Assembly: GCA_963377175.1 (NCBI GenBank)
Contig: CAUJNA010003315.1
Coordinates: 633,940-697,939 of the forward strand
Direction: 5' to 3'
Source of the DNA: Effrenium voratum
Taxonomy: Eukaryota; Sar; Dinophyceae; Suessiales; Symbiodiniaceae
DNA: 64,000 bases
Part shown: positions 24,385 to 34,384 of the stretch, piece by piece
How positions within the stretch are numbered: position 1 is the stretch's first letter
Layout: each line of letters starts with the position of its first letter
The notes under the pieces: generated by a model
Told to the model about the DNA's origin: nothing
The model's database searches: none
Seen by the model: the letters and a program-made list of their open reading frames with translations, nothing else
Translations under genes and position numbers: made by a program

Positions 24385-24745
24385 GGTTTCGCAAGGTTAC
24401 AATTTCGTAGCAGGCGCAGCACTTTGGCGAGCCGAGGTATAGATTTCGTGGCAGGCGCAGCACTTTCGCAAGGCCAAGAATAGATTTCATGGCAGGCGCT
24501 GCATTTCCGCAGCGCTGGCACGGACGCCTTGCAAATCCCATTGGCACACGCGCACAAGGTGGCGCATGTAGATTTCGTGGCAGGCGCAGCACTTTCGCAA
24601 GGTCAAGTGCAGATTTCGTTGCGGGCGCAACATTTTCGCATGGTCGAGTAAGATTTCGTAGATTTCGTGGCAGGCGCAGCACTTTCGCAAGGTCAGGTAC
24701 AGATTTCGTGGCAGGCGCAGCACTTTCGCAAGGTCAAGCATTGCC
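24385..24745 (+). repeat. Satellite 1: GGCAGGCGCAGCACTTTCGC units
   Basis: At least six imperfect units of roughly 36-45 nt share AGATTTCGTGGCAGGCGCAG followed by CACTTTCGCAAGGTC. Both strands stay open through much of it, a by-product of the repeat. No spacer structure of a CRISPR array is present. Confidence 0.75.
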
Positions 24746-24834
24746 CGCGCAACCTTCAAAAGATAGAGAATGCGCAAAAGCCTGGCAGGATTCACCAAAA
24801 ACCGCTGCTGTAGATGTGCGAAAGGTACCAATGC

Positions 24835-25315
24835 TAGCTAACTCTGGCAGCTTCGGCTCGAAAATCGCAACTTTTAAGTACGAAAGTAGTACGCGAAGTA
24901 GTCTGGCAGCTCGGGCTCGAAAATCGCGATTTTTGAGTACGAATTTCAAAGTAGTGCGCGAAGTGTACTCTGGTAGCTCGGGCTCGAATATCGCAACTTT
25001 TAAGTACGAAACTCTGGCAGCTCCGGCTTGAAAATCGCAATTTTTGAGTACGAAAGCAGTGCGCGAAGTGGACTCTGGTAGCTCGGGCTCGAATATCGCA
25101 ACTTTGAAGTACGAAAGTAGCACGCGAAGTGTACTCTGGCAGCTCCGGCTAGAAAATCGCAAGTACGATAGTAGTACGCGAAATGCACTCTGGCAGCTCC
25201 GGCTCGAAAATCACTATGTTTTCAGTACGAAAGTAGCACGCGAAGTGGACTCTGGCAGCTCGGGCTCGAAAATCGCAACTTTTACGCGCCACTTTTACGT
25301 ACGAAAGTAGGTTTC
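24835..25315 (+). repeat. Satellite 2: ~60-nt GGCTCGAAAATCGCAACTTT units
   Basis: About eight imperfect units carry CTCTGGCAGCTCCGG, CTCGAAAATCGCAACTTT, AAGTACGAAAGTAGTACGCG. It directly follows satellite 1, separated by about 90 bp. Confidence 0.75.
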
Positions 25316-25989
25316 GCAAGCATCGAATGTTTGGATGCGCGAAAAGACAGAGAATGCACAAAAGCGAGCATCAGATGCGAGAAGCTGCCTTCTTTCCGAG
25401 CGCGTGCCATTTCAGGCCGCGAAGCGCTGCAGCATTTGCTTGAAAATAAGTGTGGCTGGGAGGTTGCGGGGCCGAATGTTTTGGACATGGCATGTTCAAG
25501 AAGCAAGGCACCCCCGCTGAAACCAGCAACAATGCAAATGCTATAAGTCCCATTTGTTTCAGAAACTTCCGCCTCCCGGCTTTGCCGGCTATACTGGTGA
25601 TATTTCACTCGCCTGAAATAAGGTGCTTCAGGGGCTATTCCCCACATAAACCATCCTTTGGGGTGAATTCGGTCGTGTGAGGTCGTTATAACTCACCCAG
25701 TTCCCATGGTTTCAAAGCTGTGCGAACTGGATTTCGTCCGTCCACGTCTCCACGTCTGGATCCGGATGCATTGTACACCGATCGAACATTGCAACTTGTA
25801 ACTGGTGGGTTCCTCTTATTTTGGCGCTGAAAAAGCACATGTTCCAACTGGCTGCAAAATGTGGCCGTGGGTCAACATTACTGGTACCACTTTGGGGTAG
25901 GTGCACCACCCATTTTAGTCTATTTCAGTGGGGATTGGGATGTTCACTGGGGGTACGGGGCTTTGACCCATGGCCATGTATCTTTTAGG

Positions 25990-26125
25990 GGGCCCTGCTC
26001 CATCGCAGTGCGCCTGCGCAAAGTCCACCGTCTCAGCACCGGACCCGCACGTCCGGTAGAGCCGGGCGCCCTGGAAGCTGTAGACGCAGATCTCGCTGCC
26101 GTCCCTTCGCAGCGCTCCGCGGTGA
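25990..26125 (-). CDS. Host mini-exon, repeat-unit type
   Basis: The minus strand reads LRRDGSEICVYSFQGARLYR then TCGSGAETVDFAQAHCDGA. This is the same unit pattern as at 17.5, 18.8 and 52.6 kb. It is the last candidate exon before the viral insertion, which lies about 260 bp away. Confidence 0.4.
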
Positions 26126-26224
26126 AGCAAAAAAAACCTACCTGGTTGCTGCAACGACCCCTTTGCAAAAAGTGAATCACTCTTGGTGGGTTTAGTGGAA
26201 AACCCCGTGATTTCCCAAAAGTTA

Positions 26225-26388
26225 AAGTCTTGGTTGACGTTGGAAGGGGAGCAACAATTTAAATGTTGGCAGTTAAGTGGTTGTAAACCATAAGCAAAAA
26301 TGTCAAATGTTTCCCAACAACAACCATGAAATTCTAGGGGTAGCGTCAGATTCCCCCCTGCCTTGAGGAGGGGGGAGGGGGGTGGGGG
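26225..26388 (+). repeat. Host repeat interrupted by the viral element, left half
   Basis: The copy runs GGTTGACGTTGGAAGGGG ... TTTCCCAACAACAACCATG ... AAATTCTAGGGG and stops at GGGGGGTGGGGG, exactly where the element begins. The sequence continues across the element at 49,395. Confidence 0.75.
26384..26388. other. Target site duplication, left (GGGGG)
   Basis: Left junction T-GGGGG-element and right junction element-GGGGGG-CCCCC. The uninterrupted copy at 18,279-18,290 has T, six G and five C, so a 5-bp G5 duplication accounts for the extra bases. The G-run makes the exact phase ambiguous. Confidence 0.65.
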
Positions 26389-26641
26389 AAAAAATGGTAA
26401 AAAGGGGGGCCCCGGGGGGTGGCCTGTTGATGGTTGCCTGTTCTGGTTTTTATGTTCATCTCAAATCTGTGTTCCCCCTTATTCGTTTTGAAAAGAGGGT
26501 TTTCGGGGAGCTTATTTATCGTTTTCGTTAAGGTAATCATTTGGGTAAATTGTCGCCTTGTTCATTGTTGGGCTGGGGGCCGACATTTTTTCATTTGAAA
26601 GAGGTAGCCCTTTTAGTAGTTATCAAGTTCTGGGGTGTTGG
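26389..26641 (+). repeat. Left terminal inverted repeat (253 bp)
   Basis: Starts AAAAAATGGTAAAAAGG and ends TCTGGGGTGTTGG. It matches the reverse complement of 49,141-49,394 apart from one C/T difference (near 26,477) and one missing T in the T6/T7 run (26,585-26,590). Confidence 0.95.
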
Positions 26642-26889
26642 GTGGCGCGTATGTTTTCGGTAAAGGGCGTCCCTAATTCGGTCGTCTTTCCGCTCCGTGC
26701 TTCGACATCTCCAACCTCTTCATCCTGCCGGGTCGCTCAGTCTGTCAAGAAAGTAAAGCAAATACCATCATTTGATAAAATGACAAGCAAAGACAAACAG
26801 TGTTTCACCAACAATCAGATTGATATGTGTGTCCAGCGCCGTTCAGTGCTGAAAGCAATTCAGATTTCCAGTGTGCTCTTGTAGTGGCA

Positions 26890-28467
26890 ATGGCACCAAA
26901 GATGTCAAAAGCGATGCCCAAGTCAGCGGTTGCGCCTTCATCATCCTCAGCGGGTGGTTACGTTGAAGAACCACCGACCATCAACCAAGAGTTGTCGGAG
27001 GTAGAGGTTGCTTCGAACTCATCGGACGGTGAGTCTAGCGACACGGAGGAGAATGAGGGGTCAGACAATGACCAGACAAGTGAGCATTCGGGAGATGGAC
27101 ACCATGACCCGTCTGGTGGCGCTGGTGGTTCTGCCGATGGTTCTTCGGGTGCTATGACTATGCCAACCGCGACGGTGGAAGAGACCGAGGACATGGTCTT
27201 CACTGACCCCGAGTTCGTGGAGCTCGTCGCCAAGGCAGAGACAGAGGAGCAAATCATGCAACTCATCCAGATGGCAAAGGTCAGGGCAATGTTCTACTAC
27301 AAGATTGCGGTGGAGCGAAAGAAGGTTCTCGACAAGATGGCGGCAAAGCGTCGTAAGCAGGAGAGGGAGGAGAAAAAGAGGCGCGAGAAGGAGGAGGCAA
27401 AGAAGGACCAACCTACCACATTGACAATCACTGTCATGTTTTGCGAGGTGCCTTACTCCATCGTCATCCCTTGCAATGCGACCCTGAAGGTGATTAGGGA
27501 CGTCCTTTCCATTACCTACCCTGACAAGTTCGGAGTGAAGCGCCATGTGAAGAACTTGCGGTTCTTGTTCAAGAACGAGGAGATGGGCGATCATGCGCGA
27601 AGGACGGCAATGACAATGTCTGACAAGAAGACCGGATGGGCCATGGAGAATGGTTCGGTGGTCTATGCTTCGGTGCGAGGTCAGGGCGGAGGTAAGCGAG
27701 GACGCGCTGGAACGACAGGTACGGAGAAGTCCAAGAACAAGTTTCTGGAACTTCAGATGTCGTCAAATCACATCACCCACCTTGGAGTGCCAGACATGAA
27801 TTTCAACAAGACCTACATCAGTCAGGCGAGCAATTCGGTGACGGAACAGTCCCTGCTCAGTGCCTTCAATCAGACATCTGTGGATAAGCTCAAATCCATC
27901 TTGAACGTCATTTTCAACAGCAACAACGAGAGTACCCGCATTGACTTCATCGCCAAGACCCTTTGCGAGGAATACTTCAACAACATTGAGCAAATGGAGG
28001 CATTCACTTCGGTTCTCACTGATGCTGGTCGCTTGTTGATTTCCGCTTCCATCTACCGTGGGTTCATGGGGGACAACAACCGCATCTCTTGGGAGGGCAT
28101 CCGCAAAGCGATTGAGAAGATTGTTGAGGAGAAGTGCATTGAGCAGGGTCGTTCCACGACAGGCACAAAGGGAAACCAAACCCCGAATTCAGGGAAACCA
28201 AACCCTAATCATCGGGAAATCCACCAAAATAAGACTAGTTTAAAGGCAAACCCCAAATTCAGGGAAATCAAACCCCAAATTCAGGGAAATCAAACCCCAA
28301 ATTCAGGGAAACCAAACCCCAAATTCAGGGAAATCAAAACCCAAATTCAGGAAAATCAAACCCCAAATTCAGGGAAACCAAACCCCAAGTTCAGAGAAAT
28401 CATCAAAACAATCGGTCAGGGAAATACAACCCTTTCAGGTGGCGACACGGCAGAGGATGGCATGTGA
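26890..28467 (+). CDS. GC-richer left-arm gene with ubiquitin-like segment and tandem-repeat tail
   Basis: I start at the ATG at 26,890 (MAPKMSKAMPKS), giving 525 residues; a longer frame from 26,827 exists. The order is: Ser/Asp/Glu/Gly-rich acidic region (about 15-105); short helical segment; basic coil KRRKQEREEKKRREKEEAKK (about 155-175); a ubiquitin-like segment (about 176-265) ending NGSVVYASVRGQGGGKRGRA, where Gly-Gly follows a final strand; a helical domain (about 275-425); and a repetitive tail (427-515). Base composition and the MSKAMPKS start resemble dinoflagellate proteins rather than the AT-rich viral genes, so recruitment from a host is likely. Function unknown. It is the only gene on the left arm. 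Confidence 0.6.
   Translation: MAPKMSKAMPKSAVAPSSSSAGGYVEEPPTINQELSEVEVASNSSDGESSDTEENEGSDNDQTSEHSGDGHHDPSGGAGGSADGSSGAMTMPTATVEETEDMVFTDPEFVELVAKAETEEQIMQLIQMAKVRAMFYYKIAVERKKVLDKMAAKRRKQEREEKKRREKEEAKKDQPTTLTITVMFCEVPYSIVIPCNATLKVIRDVLSITYPDKFGVKRHVKNLRFLFKNEEMGDHARRTAMTMSDKKTGWAMENGSVVYASVRGQGGGKRGRAGTTGTEKSKNKFLELQMSSNHITHLGVPDMNFNKTYISQASNSVTEQSLLSAFNQTSVDKLKSILNVIFNSNNESTRIDFIAKTLCEEYFNNIEQMEAFTSVLTDAGRLLISASIYRGFMGDNNRISWEGIRKAIEKIVEEKCIEQGRSTTGTKGNQTPNSGKPNPNHREIHQNKTSLKANPKFREIKPQIQGNQTPNSGKPNPKFREIKTQIQENQTPNSGKPNPKFREIIKTIGQGNTTLSGGDTAEDGM
28170..28400 (+). repeat. 22-nt tandem repeat inside a coding region
   Basis: Units of AAATTCAGGGAAATCAAACC plus CC repeat head to tail, interrupted by one divergent segment at 28,200-28,247. 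Because 22 is not a multiple of 3, successive units are read in the three frames. Three units (66 nt) give a 22-residue protein repeat (KPNPKFREIK / PQIQGN / QTPNSG). Confidence 0.85.
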
Positions 28468-28895
28468 TGACCACCTCCATTTCATCAAGGCATCCCCTAC
28501 AATCATGAGTGGAGTTAGACCTTGCATAACTCAACATGTGGCATGTTTGCTTTGACATGACGTGCTGTTTCAACTATGTTCTTCAAAATAGGTTGAACAC
28601 AATGTTGCAACTGTGCTGTCTTTTTTGTCAAATTGTCAAAGCAGTTTCATTACATCGCCAGACACTTTGTCCGTGGAGCGGTCAAAAGAAGTGTTGCTGA
28701 TTGTGTTTCCATGTGCGCCATTGTCTTGAAGAAAAAAACATTCATCAACAGTTGATACAATACTCTTCGTGCAATTTGCATTGCTGAGGTTGAGAAGTCA
28801 AGCAGCACTACCATTACGAGACTGAACTCTACGAGGTTTGTTGGCGGGTGATGGGTCGGGTTAGGTGTTGTCCTGTACCCCTTTTGGGTTGAACC
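28468..28895. other. Intergenic: composition boundary
   Basis: No gene is visible between the left-arm gene and the methyltransferase 3' end. The sequence changes here from balanced composition to strongly AT-rich. The last 60 bp (GGGTCGGGTTAGGTGTTGTC...) are G/T-rich and abut the methyltransferase stop. Confidence 0.5.
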
Positions 28896-29507
28896 CTACA
28901 ACAAACTAACAAACACATCACTTATCAACTCAGTAGGAATTTTATATAAGTCATCTTGTTTGTGTTTAATGTATCCCTCTCCCCGACTGTCCCTTTTGCC
29001 TGAAGGTAACCGTTGTGCTGTTTCAACATGTTTCCCATTCCTAATTTTCCCACAATCCCTATTACATAATGGTCTGGGTTTCCATGTTTCAATGTTTGAC
29101 CACAACCTCGTTCGCTTCCTGTAGTTCATGCCATATTTACAATAATCCACATCATAGTATTTCAACCCACTCATGAATGGTTGTTCCTTCAAAAGTCCAG
29201 TTTGAGGATTTTCCACAACCCACCATGTAGGTTTGAAGTAGTCAATGATTTCAAGGGTTTTCAAAACGATGCTGTTAGCATACTCAATCTTTCGGACGTC
29301 CGTCGTCTTCGCTCGGCTGTATTCGGTGCATGGAGGAGATGCCCACACAACATCAAACTCGCCCACATCAAACTCACGATAATCCCAACTCAAAATATCA
29401 GTATTGATATTTGCATTTTTCAAATCAAGGGAAATGACACTAAAACCCAAATCCCGAGCAACCCGACCAACCGAGCCTGTCCCACTAAACATCTCTAATA
29501 ATTTCAT
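28896..29507 (-). CDS. C5 cytosine DNA methyltransferase, short viral type
   Basis: 203 residues. Motif I is EMFSGTGSVGRVARDLGF (5-22). The acidic motif II strand is VISLDLKN. Motif IV PPCTEYS has the catalytic Cys at 60. Motif VI is ENPQTG (99-104; usual ENV). The motif VIII-like segment is YRKRTRLWSN. The C-terminal half is shorter than in bacterial enzymes and I see no clear target-recognition domain, as in compact phage/virus forms. It should transfer methyl from SAM to cytosine in DNA. It could protect viral DNA or blend it with dinoflagellate DNA; this is inference. It lies 20 bp downstream of the GIY-YIG gene end, same strand, with TCTAA motifs just upstream of the ATG. Confidence 0.85.
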   Translation of the reverse strand: MKLLEMFSGTGSVGRVARDLGFSVISLDLKNANINTDILSWDYREFDVGEFDVVWASPPCTEYSRAKTTDVRKIEYANSIVLKTLEIIDYFKPTWWVVENPQTGLLKEQPFMSGLKYYDVDYCKYGMNYRKRTRLWSNIETWKPRPLCNRDCGKIRNGKHVETAQRLPSGKRDSRGEGYIKHKQDDLYKIPTELISDVFVSLL

Positions 29508-29527
29508 TCTTATTAGACATATTTAGA

Positions 29528-30057
29528 TTAAAAATTATTGCTGTAAAATTCAATATGTTTTATTGTTCTTTCATGCTCTGCCTTACCATCTCTTCTGATG
29601 ATTGACCCACAACAACAAGTATATCTTTGCTTTCGTTGTTGTAGTCTAGCATCTCTGTTTAAAGTGTGTCACTTTCTGTCATATTCAAGGATTTTTCTCT
29701 GTTGTCTTCTTTATATTCACTAAGCGTTCTACCTGCAATGTGTTTGTTCAAGTCAGGTTTGTATTCCCGCATAATTTCACCTTCTCTTTTAGATAGTTCT
29801 TCCCGACTATTACAACTACAATTTTCCATAAGTTCTATATAATAATTATCTACACCTAACTCATTCATGGAGCGATACACCTTATATGAATTTGCTCTCG
29901 GGTTTCTTGTTGCCTTTCTATGTTGTGCCATTCTTTCGCTTAGTTTCTGTGTTGTGCTTCCAATGTAGCTACTGTTATTTGTTGAATTTCTAACTATGTA
30001 AATTTTCCCTTTTGAGTAGTCCTTATGGTTTCTTCTGTCTTTGATGCTGGTTTCCAT
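29528..30057 (-). CDS. GIY-YIG endonuclease with C-terminal zinc-ribbon, frame break
   Basis: The N-terminal 132 codons (29,659-30,057) hold KGKIYIVRN (GIY), SSYIGSTTQKLSERMAQHR (YIG and Arg) and ELSKREGEIMREY (catalytic Glu region). The frame stops at 29,659. A -1 shift at the CTTTAAAC run (about 29,661) opens a continuation to a stop at 29,528-29,530, with LQQRKQRYTCCCGSII and H-x3..H residues. Basic C-x-C-G...H tails of this kind are usual in viral GIY-YIG proteins, so one base appears to be missing. Homing or free-standing nuclease role. A second GIY-YIG gene is at 37,081-37,671. Confidence 0.75.
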
Positions 30058-30106
30058 CGTGTTATATGTTGTTTTATGATGTTTTATGTTTAAATATATG
30101 TCAGGG

Positions 30107-33100
30107 TTATTTTATAGAATATTGCCCATATGGTAATGAAGTGAAAGCATCAATATAAAACCTTTTATTTTCATAATTACTGAGAGATTGCTTGACTTGA
30201 GACATTGAATATATTTGATGCGACTTACTCCTGATGAAGTTATATGTGATTTCGTGCTTGTTGTTTTGAAATAATGCTTCGTGATAGTTCTGATACGACA
30301 GTTCTTTTTTCACTTTGTGTTTCACTACACCTTTTGATTTCTTATGTTCATCAACCTCACCATGAATTGTGAAGGCGTAAGATTTAGGTTTCAATCCGAT
30401 GAATTTAGTAATGATTTTTCCATTCACTTCGTCCTTAAACATTCCTAAGACCTTTTTATTAGTTTTGTCATGACATGGATGCTCAACAGGATAGTCGCTA
30501 AAATCCATGTGTTGCTTTATATCATTGAAATCCTTATAGACATCATCAGTCATTGTTTGAATTACATAACTGTCAGTATCAGTATATATCAATTTGATGT
30601 TTTCATTATACTTCTTTTTCAATACATCATAGTAAAACTGATACATATGTAATTTGCTTAAATCTAAAATGCTCATTCCCAGGAAAATCGGTTTATCCAG
30701 TTTCAGTTTCGCTTTAGTTTTTTCAACTCCCACCAGATTTTCATTTATAATAAATCGGTTTTTGAATGTTGGATTATTAACGCATTTTTCATATCTTACC
30801 TCATTATCAACCAGTTCAAAGTCCATATGGTTTCGCTTGTCTTCCATAGTTTTTCCGTACACCGCGTTATTCATTAATTTGAATAAATCTTTCTCAAAAT
30901 CGCTTTTGGCTTCTTTCCTTTTACCAGTGTTGAAGTCAATCCACGGTTTCAACCATGCCCTCTGTTGAAATTTTATTATCCTATGGACTTTACCCATTTT
31001 CATTCCCATTTTCAAATAATACTGTAAAGTCTTGATATGAACCACATATTTTTCTTTATCCTTTAGATTTAATATTAACTTACTTGTTTTCTCGTCCTTG
31101 GGACTTTTACCATCATAATATATTTTGTAGACTTGCTTTTGATAGTCGGAAAGCATATTCACATTTACATTCATTATTTCAGGCGCTAGTGGGTAGTCGG
31201 AGTGGAAGTCGTGCAATGTTTCGGGATATTCCAAATCAACTTCCATAATATAACCAAACTCATCGTTTCCATTCCATTTTTCAACACTGGGCGTCTTCTT
31301 TGCCCACTTGATATTTTTTAGCGGTAACTTCTGGGACATTGCTAAGCCATACAAGTTATTAGCATCCAAGTAACTAATATAATTTGATGGCTTGTTCTCA
31401 TCATATGCTTCCCCCATATACTTATTATTTGCCACTTCTAATTTATGACTGACTTGACACATTCCTCCTCTCATTCCCTTTTCAACCATCTCAAACATTT
31501 CTTGGTCATGCAATTGTTCTATTTCAACACCAGTTTTTAGAAGCATCGCGTCCCATGCGAAATTTGGCAACGTATAATAATGAGCGGGGTCTAAACCGTA
31601 GTATTCCATACACAATTCTCTAAAGTTTTCAAATACATCGGTCAGTAGTAAAACATCAGTTCTTAAATACAAGTCGTGATACTGCCCGAGTGTTCTAATC
31701 CCGAAGTGCTTCCATACTTTCAGTGCCCTTTCATAATCTTTATCACTTACATGTTCTTCACTCAATTTACTGTAAAACGCTTCTTTCGGTGGTAAAGCCC
31801 TTTCCTTAAATCTTTCAAAATCATCAAAGTAGTCATAGGGATAAATACCCTTATCAGTCAATAAATCCAAATCTTCATCGGTTTTAACATACGGGTTTCT
31901 AACGCTGTATCTGAAATTGTTCTTCCAATTCTCACGCTTTTTATCATCCTCATATTTACTCAACTTCACCAACTTATCCAACGAAGACGATAAGAAACTG
32001 AAACTGTCCTTGAAACAAAGATTTTTAAAACCAAAGGTTATAAACTTTTCGCTGTTCTGAGCGATACATTCTATTTTAGAATTCTTGTTCAGTTCGTGAG
32101 CCTTGTTGATGATTAAGTGGGCATCGTAGTTTTTAAGGTTATGAAGAAACACAGGGATTTTATAATATCTCATACTAAAACCAAGATTACAATCATCGTG
32201 GGCGCATCCTCTGTAAGCTCCAGTAAAGTGACAATGGTCTCGAACCTTCTTGTCCTCAGGTTTAAAATCATTTCCACAGATAAAGCAAGTAGTAGCATTT
32301 TCAAAATCTTCCTTGTCCTTTTCAGTCATGATTATCTCTTTTACTTCCTTCATCCTACTAATAATATCTTCTCTGACTTCATTGATTTTTTCAACAAACT
32401 TATCCATACAATCTTCACCTCTGTATAAGTAAGGCTCACTACTTCCGGTTATAGCATTGACTACATTAATCATAAAACCACACGGACGATGATTTTGATA
32501 TGATGTAGTTTTAGCTTTTGCCGATTTGCTTTTAACATCAATAGGCACAGTTAAACATTCAAAGTCGGCATAGATTACGAATGGAGCTTTAAGTTTCTTG
32601 AAATGGTTTTTGAATGCTATTGTTTCACCTGCTTCTGGCATTTCTATTTTTTGACCCTCAACTGCTAGACATCCCTGTTCTTCGTGTTTCTTTAAAAGTT
32701 CTTCGGTCTTGAAACCATGTGAGCAGGTTCTACAGTGATACTTTTTCGCCTTCATCTTGTTAGTCTGACTACTCATTAACTTATCGTAATTTTTGATATA
32801 AGCGTAATGCGATTTAACTTCATCAGTCAATTTAATTAAATCGATTTTGTGTTGTGCTTGTGGGTTGTTGCTTCTTTTGTATAATAAAATAGTTTTACTA
32901 TTCGTATCGGGGTTTATGTAATAAACATTGACCGATATGTGTTTGTTCTGTTCTTCAAATAGTTCAATCTCATCATTACCTACTGGAAAGTCTATTCCGT
33001 CCCATTTAATAAATTTGTCATCTACATATTTCTTATAATGATACATGTCGCAGGGATGGTCTTTTTTGTATAACTCATAAAATCCGCATTGAACGGAATA

Positions 33101-33852
33101 TTTAAAACATAAGTCATCCTCATTTTTAATATTAATACAAGCCTTTTTGTTTGCCACCCAGTCGGGCAATGGAATAAAGGATGAACCACGGGTAGGATTG
33201 TACCTATCATAACTGATGACTAACTTTTCAACTTGACCAAGAACCAATCCCGACTGAATGTATTCGGTTATTTCAATTTGTGTCTCAATGTCGTGCCCAA
33301 TGTTGTTTAAGACGGTGTTCAACTCGTCGGGATTATGAATATTGTATCTTCTGCTTCTTAACCGCCTTTGAATAAGTTCGTTGTCGGGATTTTTGAATGA
33401 TAAATCGGTTTCCACGATTATTTTCATGTTCGGGTTTCTGTTCAGGAATTCGGCCAGTCGTTGCTTCTGGTATTTTAAGTAGGATAAACCTTTCATCCCC
33501 TTTAATCTTATATCACTTACCGAGTAGGTGTTGGCGTATCCCTTGAACGCTTGTTGCTCGTCTGTGATTTTGGACTTGAAACGCTTGACATAATCCTGTA
33601 AGGGTCTGCCTCTCGTTAGTTTTAGATAATTAGCACCTTTCATTAAAAGGCCATGCTTTCTATATCCGTCACTCCTCGCCACTTCCTTGAGTTTCGTGTT
33701 CAATACGTTTGAAACTGGTTTGTTCTTATCATATCTGTAGGTCTTATCACCTATTTTGAGTTTTTGTGTTTGCCTCCCTTCTTTTTGTATTAGTTCGCCT
33801 TGTTGGCTGTTTAAAATGAAATCTATGATTTTTTTTCTGACATGGTAACCAT
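30107..33852 (-). CDS. polB: Protein-primed family-B DNA polymerase (Polinton-type)
   Basis: A single frame covers 30,107-33,703 and stays open upstream to about 33,857 without an ATG. An ATG at 33,852 joins it only after a -1 shift at an A8 run (33,830-33,837), which fits an A_AAA_AAA slippery heptamer or a missing A. Numbering from 33,703: Polinton-type N-terminal domain with GSSFIPLPDWVANKKA and CFKYSVQCGFYEL (about 172-210); zinc finger CRTCSHGFKTEELLKKH (about 325); Exo I YADFECL (about 378); Cys/His cluster CFICGNDF...RDHCHFTG (about 475-500); Exo II NLKNYDAH (about 526); Exo III YLRTDVLLL (about 683); motif A YLDANNLYGLAM (about 781); motif B NNAVYGKTM (about 947); motif C YTDTDSYV (about 1042). 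All catalytic residues are intact. It replicates the linear genome. Confidence 0.95.
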
Positions 33853-33883
33853 AATACTATACTCTATATAATATAAGGTATTT

Positions 33884-33900
33884 TCTCTTTAAGTAGTTTT
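33884..33900 (-). promoter_or_regulatory. AAAACTACTTAAAGA motif, polymerase gene
   Basis: On the minus strand AAAACTACTTAAAGAGA is followed by ACCTTATATTATATAGAG and then the polymerase start 30-40 nt downstream. A C-rich block (TAACCCCAGCCC) precedes it, as in the copy at 48,438. Confidence 0.65.
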
Positions 33901-34000
33901 TCGGGCTGGGGTTAGCTGTTGGAGAAAATGGGTTTCGGGTTGAGAATGAACGCATTAATCTCATTAAGTGTTTTTAATAAGATGAATGATTATTATTTTT

Positions 34001-34324
34001 TCATAATGTGCATTGTCGCGAAGCTTGCGAACAAATTTTAGATTTCTTGTGTTTAGATAAATTTGATTTGCTTGATATCGTCCTTCCGCAGTCCTCGCAA
34101 GTGTAAGACTGTTTTAGGTTATTGTTGTAGTAATTCTGGTGGTAGTTCTTCTGGTCGTCCCTCCACCTCACGGGTTGCTCATTGCCATCGCTCGAAGTCT
34201 GGTTCTGTTCGCTTATCATCTGTAAGACTAAGTCGTTTTCTGCTTTCATCAGTTCAACCATCATATCAAATTCATCATTCGTTATTCTCTGTTTACTATT
34301 ACCGTTAATAAAAATTCCTGTCAT
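34001..34324 (-). CDS. Small C2H-type zinc-finger protein
   Basis: 107 residues. The N-terminal two thirds are helical and polar (DEFDMMVELMKAENDLVLQM). The C-terminus has YTCEDCGRTISSKSNLSKHK followed by KSKIC, a C-x2-C...H...C finger. It is probably a DNA-binding regulator. It shares the AAAACTACTTAAAGA motif with the polymerase gene and is likely expressed with it. Confidence 0.6.
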   Translation of the reverse strand: MTGIFINGNSKQRITNDEFDMMVELMKAENDLVLQMISEQNQTSSDGNEQPVRWRDDQKNYHQNYYNNNLKQSYTCEDCGRTISSKSNLSKHKKSKICSQASRQCTL

Positions 34325-34347
34325 TTTACTATATATTAGGGCGTTTT

Positions 34348-34363
34348 GTCTTTAAGTAGTTTT
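34348..34363 (-). promoter_or_regulatory. AAAACTACTTAAAGA motif, zinc-finger gene
   Basis: The minus strand reads AAAACTACTTAAAGAC, then an AT-rich CTAATATATAGT box, with the ATG at 34,324 about 24 nt downstream. Confidence 0.65.
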
Positions 34364-34384
34364 TATTTTTTCTTCTTGCCTCGG

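Noticed and set aside
24385..25315. CRISPR-like array
   Set aside because: Units are contiguous satellites with no unique spacers, in a eukaryotic-looking context and without cas genes.
26389..26540. Short matching open frames inside both TIRs (starting MITLTKTINK)
   Set aside because: Identical because the TIRs are identical; no motif, no upstream motif, and terminal position argues against a gene.
26642..28895. The left arm as a separate host insertion nested in the element
   Set aside because: No duplication or repeat ends are visible around it; the composition shift can equally reflect a captured gene. Not excluded.
30107..33703. TTG at 33,703 as the true polymerase start
   Set aside because: The frame stays open and polar for another 50 codons upstream to near an ATG with the shared promoter-like motif.
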